Assembly: GCF_000378985.1 (NCBI RefSeq)
Contig: NZ_KB905370.1
Span: forward strand, 3,865,342-3,929,341
Length of the DNA: 64,000 nucleotides
Origin: Ensifer sp. BR816
Lineage (GTDB): Bacteria; Pseudomonadota; Alphaproteobacteria; Rhizobiales; Rhizobiaceae
Direction: 5' to 3'
The number at the start of each line of letters is the position of its first letter. Position 1 is the stretch's first letter. Shown one piece after another: positions 26,813 through 36,851 of this stretch. Both the position numbers and the translations under genes were made by a program. Below the pieces are notes generated by a model that worked only from the letters and a program-made list of their open reading frames with translations, did no database searches and was not told the DNA's origin.

Positions 26813-27760
26813 TCAGCCAGCACCTCGGATCCAGATCGGGCTCTCGGAGCGGTATCGCGCGCCCTCCTCCAAAAGCCAGTCCCGAACACGCCGCGCCTGT
26901 GCATTGAGTTCCCGCGATCGCGGCCAAACGACATAGAAGGCGTGGCCGGTCTTCAGCACGTGTCCCCCGACTGGCACCAGCGCGCCGGAGCGCACCTGCC
27001 CGGCGATCAGATGCTCCCAGCCAAGCGCGATGCCTTCGCCAGCGAGCACGGCCTGGACCACCAGGACATAGTCGTTGATCGCCAGCCGCTTGCCCTGTGA
27101 GGGAGAGGCGAGGCCGGCGCTTCCAAACCACTCCGTCCAGTCACAGGCGCGCCTGACCGGCTCCTCAAGGTGGATGAGGCTGTGCTGCAGCAGGTCCGCC
27201 GGCGTCTCGGGCATGCCATGCACATCGATATAGGCTGGCGACGCCACGGCATTGATCACCTCGTCGGCAAGCAAAGCTGCGTGATAGCGCGGCCATTGAC
27301 TGGGGTCGCCGCCGCGAACGCCAAGGGGTATTGGTTCCTCGTCGAGATCCAGGTCGCGAACGCTCGTCTGAATGCGAAGGTCGATCTCCGGCAGATCCTC
27401 GCGCAGCCGGTTGAGGCGCGGCAGCATCCACATCGAAGCGAAGGCCGTCGAGGCCGACAGGGTGACGTTCGTCTCGCGGCCCTTGGCGCGAATGTCTTCG
27501 GCCGACTTCTGGATACGGGCCAAACCGACGGACACATCGGCATGGAATTTTTCGCCGGCTTCGGTGAGTTCGACAGCCCTGTGCACGCGATGGAAGAGCA
27601 GCACCCCGAGCTGGTCCTCAAGACCGCGGATGGCATAGGACACCGCCGCCTGCGTCATCCCGAGCTCGCCGGCGGCACGCGTGAAATTCTGATGGCGGCC
27701 GGCTGCCTCGAAGACAATGAGGCTGGCGGCGGACGGAAGGAGGCGGCGCATGGTTTCCAT
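26813..27760 (-). CDS. LysR-family regulator, GcvA-like, divergent from mttB-type gene
   Basis: The 315-residue protein has the start region RLLPSAASLIVFEAAGRHQN and the helix-turn-helix AAGELGMTQAAVSYAIRGLE (about residues 28-47), followed by an effector domain. It resembles the GcvA subgroup. It is divergent from the MttB-family gene with only about 90 bases between, so it probably controls that gene. The ligand may be a methylated amine, an inference from the neighbour. Confidence 0.86.
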   Translation of the reverse strand: METMRRLLPSAASLIVFEAAGRHQNFTRAAGELGMTQAAVSYAIRGLEDQLGVLLFHRVHRAVELTEAGEKFHADVSVGLARIQKSAEDIRAKGRETNVTLSASTAFASMWMLPRLNRLREDLPEIDLRIQTSVRDLDLDEEPIPLGVRGGDPSQWPRYHAALLADEVINAVASPAYIDVHGMPETPADLLQHSLIHLEEPVRRACDWTEWFGSAGLASPSQGKRLAINDYVLVVQAVLAGEGIALGWEHLIAGQVRSGALVPVGGHVLKTGHAFYVVWPRSRELNAQARRVRDWLLEEGARYRSESPIWIRGAG

Positions 27761-27850
27761 AAGCTACGCTTATATCATGCGTAGAATTTTTCCAGCGTTA
27801 CAATGGTCTTTCTCGCAAATACCATCATCGCAAATCATGGGAGATCGACG

Positions 27851-29403
27851 ATGGCATTGGCGACTGCGCGACGGGCGGCGAGGCCTCGAGACGAACGCGG
27901 GGCGGGCGGCCGCAACGGCGGGAAGGGGGCGGCAGAAATCTTGGCGTTCCCTATATCGTCCGCAATATTCCGACCTACGATATTCTCGGGGAGGAGAGCC
28001 TGACGCGGATCGAGACGACCGCCGATCGCATTCTCGCGGAAGTCGGCATCGAATTTCGCGACGATCCTAAGGTGCTCGACCACTGGCGCCGCGCCGGCGC
28101 GAAGATCGAGGGTGTCCGCGTCACCTTCGAGCCCGGCATGTTGAAGGAGATCGTCCGCTCGGCGCCGGCGCAATTCACCCAGCACGCCCGCAACGCCGCC
28201 CGCAGCGTCGAGATCGGTGGCCGCAACGTCGTCTTCTCCCCGGCCTACGGCTCTCCCTTCGTCATGGATCTCGATCATGGCCGGCGCTACGGCACCATCG
28301 AGGATTTCCGCAATCTGGTGAAGCTCGCCCAGTCGAGCCCCTGGCTGCACCACTCCGGCGGGACGATCTGCGAGCCGGTCGACGTGCCGGTCAACAAGCG
28401 CCATCTCGACATGGTCTATAGCCACATCAAATATTCCGACCGCTGCTTCATGGGCTCGATCACGGCCGAGGAGCGTGCCGAGGATTCGATCGAGATGGCC
28501 CGGATTCTCTTCGGCGCCGAATTCGTCGACAACAACTGCGTCATCCTCGGCAACGTCAACGTCAACTCGCCGCTTGTCTGGGACGCGACGATGACGAAGT
28601 CGCTGCGCGCCTATGCGCGTGCCAATCAGGCGGCGGTCATCGTGCCCTTCATTCTCGGCGGCGCAATGGGTCCCGTCACCAATGCCGGCGCCATCGCCCA
28701 AGCCTATGCCGAAACGCTTGCCGGCTGTGCGCTGACGCAGCTCGAACGCAAGGGCGCGCCGGTGATCTTCGGCAACTTTCTGTCGTCGATGTCGCTGCGC
28801 TCCGGCTCGCCGACCTTCGGCACGCCCGAGCCGGCAATCGGCAGCATGGTGGTCGGCCAACTCGCCCGCCGGCTGGGCTTGCCGCTGCGCTGCGCCGGCA
28901 ATTTTTCCAATTCGAAGCTGCCGGATGCGCAGGCGATGCAGGAAGGCGCCATGTCGATGCTGTCGGCCGTGCATTGCGGCGCCAATTTCATCCTGCATTC
29001 GGCAGGCTTCGTCGACGGTCTGCTCGCCATGTCCTACGAGAAATTCATGATGGATACCGACTTCTGCGGTGCGCTGCATTCCTACCTCGCCGGCGTGGTC
29101 GTCGATGACAACACACTTGCGATGGACGCGTTCCTGCAAGTGGGCCCAGGCAGTCATTTCCTCGGCTGCGATCACACCTTGCGCAACTACCAGACCGCCT
29201 TCTGGGACTCCGCACTTTCCGATAACGAACCGTTCGAGAAATGGGTCGAACAGGGCGAAACCGACATGGCGCTGCGGGCCAACCGCGCATGGAAGAAGAC
29301 GCTTGCCGAATACGAAGCGCCGCCGCTCGACGTGGCGATCGACGAAGCGCTGCTCGACTATGTCGCCCGACGCAAGAACAGCATGGCCGACGCTTGGTAC
29401 TGA
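27851..29403 (+). pseudogene. MttB-family (trimethylamine methyltransferase-like) gene with apparent frameshift near the start
   Basis: From about 27940 the frame reads LGVPYIVRNIPTYDILGEE and continues as a complete MttB-superfamily barrel to 29403. No ATG, GTG or TTG occurs in that frame before a GTG at 28072, which is inside conserved sequence. A good start (ATG 27851, with GGGAG 7 bases upstream) opens another frame, MALATARRAARPRDERGAGG, the basic leader usual for this family. A one- or two-base change within the G-rich stretch 27900-27945 would join them. There is no in-frame TAG, so this is the pyrrolysine-free branch; its rhizobial substrate (perhaps a betaine) is not known. No corrinoid protein gene is nearby. 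Either a pseudogene or a sequencing error. Confidence 0.7.
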
Positions 29404-30014
29404 GCGCGGTCGGTTGATGGGATGCCGGGGTGCTGGGAACCAGCCCCCTGGCAGACCGGCCGAAGACCGACGCCCCGGCGGCGAGCCCGCTGCCCCCGCC
29501 GCATGATCGATGGCATGACCGCATGGCAGACCGTCCGCGGGCGGCGTTAGCATATTGCGGCCGGCGGTTTTTCGCGGCGTCGAGCACTTCGGCGAAGCGC
29601 TGTTCGGCGTCCGGTCCAATATGGTTCTTCTGTCTTCATGATCGGGCGTCTCCCGGGCCATCGCTTCGCACTACAGCTTTTTTGGCTGCCCTGAGTTCTT
29701 CAAGCAAAAACTCGGTGCGTAGTTCCTTCCTCCTGGCGAGAAGCAGTTCCTGTTCGCAACGCGCCGAATGCATCTGGACGGCGGCGCGGTCGCTCGAGCG
29801 CGTCGCATTGGCGGCGCAATTCTGCGACCCTCGTGCGCAGAACCATGCCCGGCGGTCTTCATTTCGGACCAGTCACGACAGTCCGACGAGCTTGGACCGG
29901 TAGTTTCCAGCGTGGATGCCGCCGCGGACTGTTCCAAACAAGGAACTCCAGAGGCCGCCCGCCGTTCTCCTCTTGGAAATCAATTCTGATGCCCAGACTT
30001 GGAGGACCAACACA
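29404..30014. other. Intergenic stretch without a convincing gene
   Basis: Several open frames exist, but none has a usable ribosome site and a family resemblance. The best candidate is a 45-codon minus-strand frame (29636-29773) rich in Glu, Leu and Arg (CEQELLLARRKELRTEFLLE), coiled-coil-like but without an SD. It may be a small gene or a frameshifted remnant. Confidence 0.4.
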
Positions 30015-30425
30015 ATGGCACAGGAAAAGACAATTGGTTCCCCCGTACCGCGCGGGGTCGTCGATACAAGGAGCGGCACGGTCGGCGTTCCGAATGAGAA
30101 GAGCATTGAAGAAGAGGTCCGCTGGCTGCGCGAGCAGGTCAACACGCTGAAAGATGCTATCACCAACCTCGGCATCCCCTCCGGCAGGGCCGTCGCCAAT
30201 ACCGTCAGGGACACCGGCCGCAAGGCCGGAGAGATGGCGCGGGAGCATCCCGCCTGGACCGCCATCGCCCTGGTCGGTCTAGTGGGCCTGATCCTGGCAA
30301 GCACCAGCCGCCCATCCTGGTATATGCGACGTTCCTCGCGCATCGAGGACGTTATTTCCGACATCGAGGATCGCTTGAGCGAGTTGAAAGACCGCTATTG
30401 GTCAACCGGCTGGCGGTCCTGGTAG
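30015..30425 (+). CDS. Small membrane-anchored protein of unknown function
   Basis: The 136-residue protein starts behind GGAGGACCAACACA. A charged helix (KSIEEEVRWLREQVNTLKDA, about residues 30-49) precedes a single membrane segment (HPAWTAIALVGLVGLILAS, about residues 80-98) and a second charged helix (IEDVISDIEDRLSELKDRYW). The layout recalls ribosome- or envelope-associated ElaB/YqjD-like proteins, but I do not recognise the family. No operon partner is evident. Confidence 0.7.
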   Translation: MAQEKTIGSPVPRGVVDTRSGTVGVPNEKSIEEEVRWLREQVNTLKDAITNLGIPSGRAVANTVRDTGRKAGEMAREHPAWTAIALVGLVGLILASTSRPSWYMRRSSRIEDVISDIEDRLSELKDRYWSTGWRSW

Positions 30426-30689
30426 CAGCGCCGCTGGCAGACCGCGTTGCGCATTCTCGCCGAGATGATGTCCGGTGCCTGGCGCGCGCGGGCCAAGCGG
30501 CCGGCTTGGGTCGTCCTCGGCATCGTCAAGCTCGACTTGCCGCACGCCAGCGCGCCTTTGACGAAAGGGGTTGAACGGCCGGATATCTGGAGAAGATCGG
30601 TTCGATCACGATTTCGTGGTTTCAGCACCGATGCGAGCGGGTTCATTATTCCGGTCAAATCCAGCAAGGCTATTGAGAGGCGCGACCCG

Positions 30690-31607
30690 ATGGCGATCAC
30701 CCGGCGCGCGACCGTTCAGGGGCTTGGTATCGGTGCATTGCTGCCGCTCGCGCCGCGACTGGCGCGTGGCCAGCCGGCCGGCATCCGCACCAGGCCGATA
30801 CCCTCAAGCGGGGAACCGATCCCGGTGGTCGGTCTCGGCACCTGGATCACCTTCAATGTCGGCGACGATCCGGTGCTCATGGCGGAATGCGCCGCGGTGA
30901 TGGCCGCCTTCTTCGAGGGCGGCGGCCGCATGATCGACTCCTCGCCGATGTACAGCTCCTCGCAGCCGACGATCGGTTACGGTCTGCGCAAGCTCGGCTA
31001 TCCGGACCGCCTGTTTTCCGCCGAGAAGGTCTGGACATCGGACCCGGGAAAGGGAGGCGCGCAGATCGAGGCGTCGCGCGCCTATTGGGGCGTCGACAAG
31101 TTCGATCTCATGCAGGTGCATAACCTCGTCTCCTGGGAGGAACACCTGCCGGCTCTCCTCGAAATGAAGGCGGCAGGACAGTTACGCTATGTCGGCATCA
31201 CGACATCAGAGGGGCGCAGGCATCGCGAGATCGAGAAAGTCATGGCGAGCCAGCCCATCGACTTCGTCCAGGCGACCTACAATATCCTCGACCGCGAGAT
31301 CGAGGAGCGCATTCTGCCACTGGCCCGGGAAAAAGGCATCGCCGTCATCGTCAACCGGCCGTTCCGGGAGGGTGACCTGATCCGCCAGATCGAGGACGAG
31401 CCTCTGCCGGAATGGCTCGCCGAGACGGGCGCCCGCAACTGGGCCCAGTTCCTCTTGAAATTCATCATCTCCCATCCGGCGGTCACCTGCGTCATCCCGG
31501 CAACCACCCGGGCCGACCACGTGCGCGAAAACCTCGAGGCCGCAAGCGGCGCTCTGCCGGACGAGAAGCTGCGCCGGCGCATGATCGACTATGTGGAAGC
31601 GCTGTGA
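30690..31607 (+). CDS. Aldo/keto reductase with Tat-type signal peptide
   Basis: This is a 305-residue NADPH-dependent reductase. It begins MAITRRATVQGLGIGALLPL, a twin-arginine type leader, so the mature enzyme is probably periplasmic. The catalytic tetrad is visible as Asp and Tyr in RMIDSSPMYSSSQPTIG, Lys in FSAEKVWTS and His in LMQVHNLVSW. The start at 30690 follows GAGAGG; the frame extends upstream to 30447 without a better site. Substrate is unknown. The next gene starts 34 bases later and may be co-transcribed. Confidence 0.82.
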   Translation: MAITRRATVQGLGIGALLPLAPRLARGQPAGIRTRPIPSSGEPIPVVGLGTWITFNVGDDPVLMAECAAVMAAFFEGGGRMIDSSPMYSSSQPTIGYGLRKLGYPDRLFSAEKVWTSDPGKGGAQIEASRAYWGVDKFDLMQVHNLVSWEEHLPALLEMKAAGQLRYVGITTSEGRRHREIEKVMASQPIDFVQATYNILDREIEERILPLAREKGIAVIVNRPFREGDLIRQIEDEPLPEWLAETGARNWAQFLLKFIISHPAVTCVIPATTRADHVRENLEAASGALPDEKLRRRMIDYVEAL

Positions 31608-31641
31608 GCGGCCGCTCGGCTCCTGACGGGAAGCTTGGCTG

Positions 31642-32298
31642 ATGTCCGAATGGGGGACCTACACGCTCGCCGACTTTCTGATGTTCTCGCCGCGCGTCTA
31701 TTTCCGCCTCATCGAACGCTACAATCAGGAATTCTGGCCGCTGCAGCTTGTCTTCATCGCAGGCGCGCTCGCCCTGCTTGTTCCGGCAGCCCTGCAGGCT
31801 TCCCGCGCGCGGATTGCGGTTCTCCCGCTCTTCTCCCTGGCATGGGCCTTCTGCGCCTGGCAGTTCCTGTGGACGCGCTATGCAAGCATCAACTGGGCGA
31901 TGTCCTATGCTGCCGCCGCTTTCTTCGCGCAGGCGGGATTGCTGGTTCTCGCCGCCCTTCTGCCGCGCTCGCCCACCAACTCGGGCGACCTGCGGCATCA
32001 CGGCGGCATCGCCCTCGCCGTTTGCGGCCTGCTCGCCTATCCCTTCATCGCCCTTGTCGCAGGCCGTTCGCCCGCCACCGCGGAAACCTTCGGGATGATG
32101 CCCGATCCGACTGTTGCGACGACCTTCGGCGCGATGCTGATGGTCGGACAGAAGAGGCTGTGGCTGCTTCTGCCCATCCCGATCGTGTGGTGTCTCTATA
32201 GCGGGCTCACCCTTTGGGCCATGGAGGACCTGGGCGCCCTGGCGCCGTTTGCCACGGTCCTCGCCCTCCTTGTCTTCCTGGTTGCGGGCAAGCGATGA
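31642..32298 (+). CDS. Integral membrane protein, DUF6064 family
   Basis: The 218-residue protein has about six hydrophobic segments. The start (MSEWGTYTLADFLMFSPRVY) followed by RLIERYNQEFWPLQ matches, by memory, the DUF6064 family of unknown function. It lies 34 bases after the aldo/keto reductase on the same strand and converges on the ABC permease gene 12 bases beyond its stop. Confidence 0.75.
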   Translation: MSEWGTYTLADFLMFSPRVYFRLIERYNQEFWPLQLVFIAGALALLVPAALQASRARIAVLPLFSLAWAFCAWQFLWTRYASINWAMSYAAAAFFAQAGLLVLAALLPRSPTNSGDLRHHGGIALAVCGLLAYPFIALVAGRSPATAETFGMMPDPTVATTFGAMLMVGQKRLWLLLPIPIVWCLYSGLTLWAMEDLGALAPFATVLALLVFLVAGKR

Positions 32299-32310
32299 TA
32301 CGTGAGACCG

Positions 32311-33210
32311 TCACTCCTTGACCGCGCCGGTCATCGACGAAACGTAGTAGTCGACGAAGAACGAATAGAGGATGACGACCGGCAGCGACCCGAACAGCGC
32401 GCCGGCCATCAGCGCACCCCATTCGAACACGTCGCCGCGCACCAGCTCCGTCAAGACGCCGACCGGCACGGTCTTGTTTTCCGACGACTGGATGAATGTC
32501 AGCGCATAGATGAACTCGTTCCAGGACAGCGTGAAGGCGAAGATGCCGGCCGATATCAGCCCCGGCACGGCGAGCGGCAGGATGATCCTGACGAGGATCT
32601 GCCAGCGCGTCGCCCCGTCCACCAGCGCGCTTTCCTCGAGCTCGAACGGGATAGAGCGGAAGTACCCCATGAGCAGCCAGGTGCAGAACGGGATGAGGAA
32701 GGTCGGATAGGTGAAGATCAGCGCCAGCTTGGAATCGTAGATCCCGAACTTGAAGACGATGAAGGCGAGCGGAATGAACAGGATCGACGGCGGCACCAGA
32801 TAGGCGAGGAAGATCATCAGTCCGACCGGCCGGGAGCCGGTGAAGCGCACCCGCTCGATCGCATAGGCCGCGAAGATCGACGCGGCGAGCGAAAGGACCG
32901 TCGAGCCGAGGGCGACCAGCATCGTGTTCCACAGCCAGCCCGGATAGGAGGTCTCGAAGAGCAGGTATTTGATGTGGTCGAGGGTCGGGCCGACGACCCA
33001 GAAGGGGCTGTAATTGTTGTAGTCGGTGAGCTGCGAATTCGGCTTCACCGCCGTGATCGCCATCCAGTAGAACGGGAACAGCAGCACGAAGACGAAGACC
33101 GCCATCGGCAGGTAAAGCGTGACGATCCGGCGCGGCAGGCGGTTGAGATAGCTCATGCCTTCGGCGGTATCGGTGAGGACCTCGTCCTGCGTTCTTGTGG
33201 TCGCGTTCAT
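32311..33210 (-). CDS. Carbohydrate ABC transporter permease (MalG-type)
   Basis: The 299-residue permease has six predicted helices and the inner-membrane permease loop EESALVDGATRWQILVRIIL that docks on the ATPase. The N-terminus has a 40-residue cytoplasmic lead (VLTDTAEGMSYLNRLPRRIV). It starts behind CGGAGGATAG, 15 bases after the partner permease. It is the last gene of the seven-gene leftward operon. Confidence 0.9.
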   Translation of the reverse strand: MNATTRTQDEVLTDTAEGMSYLNRLPRRIVTLYLPMAVFVFVLLFPFYWMAITAVKPNSQLTDYNNYSPFWVVGPTLDHIKYLLFETSYPGWLWNTMLVALGSTVLSLAASIFAAYAIERVRFTGSRPVGLMIFLAYLVPPSILFIPLAFIVFKFGIYDSKLALIFTYPTFLIPFCTWLLMGYFRSIPFELEESALVDGATRWQILVRIILPLAVPGLISAGIFAFTLSWNEFIYALTFIQSSENKTVPVGVLTELVRGDVFEWGALMAGALFGSLPVVILYSFFVDYYVSSMTGAVKE

Positions 33211-33225
33211 TCTATCCTCCGGATC

Positions 33226-34158
33226 TCAGTCCTGTCCGCCCTGCTGCCATTTGCGGCGCTGCAGTCCGAAGAAGCTGAACATGATGGCGGCGAGCAGGAA
33301 GGGGATCATGGCGACAGCGATCGCCGCTCCTTCGCCGAGCTGGCCGCCGGGAATGCCGCGCTGGAAGGAAAGCGTCGCCATCAGGTGCGTCGCGTTCACC
33401 GGCCCGCCCTTGGTCAGCACGTAGATGAGCTGGAAGTCGGTGAAGGTGAAGAGCACCGAGAAGGTCATCACCACGGCGATGATCGGCGTCAGCATCGGCA
33501 AAGTAACATATCGGAAGCGCTGCCAGCTGGTGGCGCCGTCGAGCGAGGCGGCCTCCTGCAGCGATACCGGAATCGTCTGGAGCCCGGCGAGCAGCGAGAT
33601 CGCCACGAAGGGAATGCCGCGCCAGACATTGGCGGCGATGACCGAGGCGCGCGCATTGGTCGGATCGCCGAGGAAGTTGATCGGCCCGTCGATCAGCCCG
33701 AGCTGCATGAGCGACCAGGAAATGATCGAGAACTGCGAATCGTAGATCCACCAGAAGGCAAGCGCCGAGAGCACCGTCGGCACCACCCAGGGCAGAAGCA
33801 CGATGGCGCGGAAGAAGGACTTGAACGGCAGGTTCTCGTTCAAGAGAAGCGCCAGCCAGAGGCCGAGCACGAATTTCAGAATAGAGGCCACGAAGGTATA
33901 GAGCAGCGTGTTGAAGACCGAGAGCCAGAAGACCGAATCGCGCGCCAGGAACTCATAGTTCTCAAGCCCGATGAAGATGCCGTCGCGGCCGATGCGGGTG
34001 TCGGTGAAGCCGAGCCAGACGCCGAGCCCCAGCGGATAGGTGAGGAAGCAGATGAGAAAAACCGCGGCCGGCAGCATGAACAGCAGGCCGAGCACGTTGT
34101 TGTTCTGCATCAGCGAGGCCATGGCAGATGGCGGCTTTCCGGACGACGTGATGGACAT
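33226..34158 (-). CDS. Carbohydrate ABC transporter permease (MalF-type)
   Basis: The 310-residue permease pairs with the MalG-type subunit. The ATPase-docking loop is EAASLDGATSWQRFRYVTLP (about residues 212-231). CGGAGAAATTCG precedes the ATG. About 100 bases separate it from the binding-protein gene. Sugar, polyol or acid-sugar transport is expected from the family; the operon context favours a four-carbon acid or related polyol. Confidence 0.9.
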   Translation of the reverse strand: MSITSSGKPPSAMASLMQNNNVLGLLFMLPAAVFLICFLTYPLGLGVWLGFTDTRIGRDGIFIGLENYEFLARDSVFWLSVFNTLLYTFVASILKFVLGLWLALLLNENLPFKSFFRAIVLLPWVVPTVLSALAFWWIYDSQFSIISWSLMQLGLIDGPINFLGDPTNARASVIAANVWRGIPFVAISLLAGLQTIPVSLQEAASLDGATSWQRFRYVTLPMLTPIIAVVMTFSVLFTFTDFQLIYVLTKGGPVNATHLMATLSFQRGIPGGQLGEGAAIAVAMIPFLLAAIMFSFFGLQRRKWQQGGQD

Positions 34159-34258
34159 CGAATTTCTCCGGCCACGAAATGGGTTCAGACGCTGGACCGG
34201 CGACCCCCGCCGCCGGCCTCATCGAGGGTCATGGCGGCCGACGAGCCGCCATGAAGGA

Positions 34259-35563
34259 TCAGACGCGATAGTAGCGGTTCGCCCGCCGCTCGGCCTCGGT
34301 GACGGCGTCCTCCGGCGTCATCTGGCCGGTCACAGCGGTCGCGAACATGTCGACCAGCACGTAATCGGCCATGACCCCCGCCGAGGCGTAGCCGAGCGGG
34401 CCCGCATAGCCGTTCGGCCGCAAGGTCTCGGAAGCCTTCGCATAGGGGGCGTGGATCGGGTCGGACGTCCAGACCGGGTTGTTGGCGAAGGCCTTCAGCG
34501 GCTGGCAGCAATAGGCGCTCGAGCCCTGGATCCAGGCATTCATCTGCTCCGCCTCCATCATGAACTTGATGTAGGCCTTGGCCGCTTCCGGATATTTGCT
34601 GTGGCTGAAAAGCAGGATCGAGCTCGTCTGGTGCAGTTCGACGCTCTGGCCGACCGGGCCCACGGGGAAGTTCGTCGTGCGGATATCCGCCGCCAGCTCG
34701 GCAAGCGCCGCATCCTTCCTGGCGGCGTAGTAGAGCGAGACGCCGTTCGCCGTCAGCGACACCTGGCCGGCGAGGAAGGCACGGTTGTTGTTGATGTCCA
34801 GCCAGCTTTCGGTGCCCGGAATGAAGGTCTCGTAGAGCTGCTTGGCGTAGTTGATCGCCGCCAGCGTCTCCGGGCTGTTGATGGTGACCTTGCCGCTTTC
34901 GTCGACCATCTTGCCGCCGTGGCTCCAGAGCAGCCAGTGGGCATAGTTGTTGCCGTCGCCGACGGCCTTGCCGTGCGGGAAACCGGCCGGGGTGCCCTTC
35001 GCCTTCATCGCCTTGCAGAGTTCGAGGAAGCCCGCCGTGTCCTTCGGAAATTCACTGAAGCCCGCCGCTTTCATGTGGCTGTCGCGGTAGCAGACGGCAT
35101 TGCCGATCGCCGTCAGCGGCATGGCGATGAACTTGTCGTCGTGGGTCGCATAGCCCTTCACGCCATCATACCAGCCGCCATACTTGCCGCCGAGATAATT
35201 CGCGAGCTCGGTCATGTCGACGAGCTTGTCCGGATATTGATGCGCGTCGTCGAACCAGCACATCACCATGTCCGGGCCGGAGCCGACATTCGCGGCAACG
35301 GCCGCCTTCGGGCGAATATCCTCCCAGCTTTCCTTGTCGATGCGGACCTCGACGCCGGTCGCCTCGGTGAACTTCTTGGTGTTGGCGAGCCAGGCGTCCT
35401 CGTCGCCTTTGACGAACGGCGTCCACCGCAGCAACCGGAGGCTCGCGCCTTCTTCCGGCTTGTAGCTCGGCTCGGCCTGCGCAAAAGACGGGCGGATGCC
35501 AAGACCCGCGGTGCCGGCAAGGGCGGCGGAGGCCGCAAGGAAATCACGTCTCTTTATCGGCAT
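34259..35563 (-). CDS. ABC transporter substrate-binding protein with Tat signal (extracellular solute-binding family 1)
   Basis: The 434-residue protein begins MPIKRRDFLAASAALAGTAG, a clear twin-arginine leader, and has the type 1 sugar-binding fold (RLLRWTPFVKGDEDAWLANT). It supplies ligand to the two permeases downstream. The start at 35563 has AAGGAGGAGTACC upstream; a longer frame to 35806 runs into the ATPase gene. The ligand cannot be read from sequence. The operon's D-erythronate dehydrogenase suggests an acid sugar or a tetrose/erythritol-like compound. Confidence 0.88.
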   Translation of the reverse strand: MPIKRRDFLAASAALAGTAGLGIRPSFAQAEPSYKPEEGASLRLLRWTPFVKGDEDAWLANTKKFTEATGVEVRIDKESWEDIRPKAAVAANVGSGPDMVMCWFDDAHQYPDKLVDMTELANYLGGKYGGWYDGVKGYATHDDKFIAMPLTAIGNAVCYRDSHMKAAGFSEFPKDTAGFLELCKAMKAKGTPAGFPHGKAVGDGNNYAHWLLWSHGGKMVDESGKVTINSPETLAAINYAKQLYETFIPGTESWLDINNNRAFLAGQVSLTANGVSLYYAARKDAALAELAADIRTTNFPVGPVGQSVELHQTSSILLFSHSKYPEAAKAYIKFMMEAEQMNAWIQGSSAYCCQPLKAFANNPVWTSDPIHAPYAKASETLRPNGYAGPLGYASAGVMADYVLVDMFATAVTGQMTPEDAVTEAERRANRYYRV

Positions 35564-35714
35564 TTGGTACTCCTCCTTGAAACAGCGGGAGCATTTTGCT
35601 TCGGACATCCGCAGTCCCGCTTGGCGAATGCCGCGGTCATGATGCCGGCTCGTACCTGGCATCTTCCGCGCGTCAGTCGGGCAAGGCTCCTCTCCCTGCC
35701 CTCCCGCTCGGGAA

Positions 35715-36782
35715 TCACTCGTACAATCGCCGCCCAGTTTCGGCGTCGAACAGATGAACATGCGCACCGTCGATCTTGAGGCGGATCGTCTCGCCGGGCT
35801 TGGCATTCACCCTCTCGCGAAAGACGCAGGTCACGTCATTGCCGCCGAGTCTTGCGATCATTTGCGTTTCGTAGCCGGTCGGCTCGATCACCACGACCTC
35901 GGCGGGCAGGCCGTTCGGGTCGAGCGACATGTATTCGGGCCTGAGGCCATAGACGAGATCGCGGCCCCGCGCGGCGGCAGTCGGCCGGGCGACGGGGAGC
36001 GCCGTGCCGTCCGCGGTCATGAAGGCCGTCGGATCTTCGGGGTGAAGCCGGCCGCGGATCATGTTCATCGCCGGCGAGCCGATGAAGCCGGCGACGAAGA
36101 GATTGGCCGGATGGTCGTAGAGTTCGAGCGGCGCGCCGATCTGCTCGACGATGCCGTCATGCATGACGACGATCTTGTCGGCCATGGTCATCGCCTCGAT
36201 CTGATCGTGGGTGACGTAGACCGTCGTCGTCTTCAGCCGCTGGTGCAGTTCCTTGATCTCTGCGCGCATGGCGACGCGCAGCTTCGCATCGAGGTTCGAG
36301 AGCGGTTCGTCGAACAGGAAGACCTGCGGGTCGCGCACGATCGCCCGGCCCATGGCGACGCGCTGGCGCTGGCCGCCAGAAAGCTGGCGCGGGTAGCGGT
36401 CGAGCAGTTTCGAGAGCCCGAGGATTTCCGCCGCGACGCCGACCCGCTTGTCGATGTCCGCCTTCGGCTTGCTTGCCAGCATCAGCGAGAAAGCCATGTT
36501 GTCGGCGACCGTCATATGCGGATAGAGCGCGTAGTTCTGGAACACCATGGCGATGTCGCGATCCTTCGGCGGCAACCGGTTGACGACCCGGTCGCCGATG
36601 CGGATCTCGCCGGCGGTGATGTTCTCGAGGCCCGCGAGCATCCGAAGCAAGGTCGATTTTCCGCAGCCGGACGGGCCGACGAGGATAACGAATTCGCCAT
36701 CCTCGATCTCGATGTTGACGCCCTTGATGACGGGAAACTGCCCGAAGGATTTCCGGACATCGACAAAATCCACGCCTGCCAT
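35715..36782 (-). CDS. Carbohydrate ABC transporter ATP-binding protein (UgpC/MsmK type)
   Basis: The 355-residue ATPase has Walker A (GPSGCGKST), signature LSGGQRQR and Walker B ([16 protein letters not shown]), then the OB-fold TOBE regulatory domain in the last ~110 residues. TGGGAGGAACGCG precedes the ATG at 36782. It is placed between the SDR gene and the binding-protein gene, and probably serves only this importer, although such ATPases can be shared. Confidence 0.92.
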   Translation of the reverse strand: MAGVDFVDVRKSFGQFPVIKGVNIEIEDGEFVILVGPSGCGKSTLLRMLAGLENITAGEIRIGDRVVNRLPPKDRDIAMVFQNYALYPHMTVADNMAFSLMLASKPKADIDKRVGVAAEILGLSKLLDRYPRQLSGGQRQRVAMGRAIVRDPQVFLFDEPLSNLDAKLRVAMRAEIKELHQRLKTTTVYVTHDQIEAMTMADKIVVMHDGIVEQIGAPLELYDHPANLFVAGFIGSPAMNMIRGRLHPEDPTAFMTADGTALPVARPTAAARGRDLVYGLRPEYMSLDPNGLPAEVVVIEPTGYETQMIARLGGNDVTCVFRERVNAKPGETIRLKIDGAHVHLFDAETGRRLYE

Positions 36783-36851
36783 TCGCGTTCCTCCCAGAAC
36801 TGGTATCTGCCTCTGCCCATCCCACTCCGCTAGACGGACAGGGCTTTGATC

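Noticed and set aside
26685-26936. 83-codon frame starting at the E2 stop taken as a new small gene
   Set aside because: It has no family features, while a shifted frame in the same stretch shows the E3 FAD motif. A decayed E3 gene explains it better.
28072-29403. GTG at 28072 as the authentic start of the MttB-family gene
   Set aside because: Conserved family sequence (PYIVRNIPTYDIL onward) lies upstream of it in the same frame, so the start would truncate the protein.
27835-29661. 608-codon minus-strand open frame
   Set aside because: It is antisense to the MttB-family gene and has no recognisable motifs.
32302-34254. 650-codon open frame on the plus strand rich in Arg, Glu and Asp
   Set aside because: It is the shadow of the two ABC permease genes on the other strand; composition reflects the complement of hydrophobic codons.
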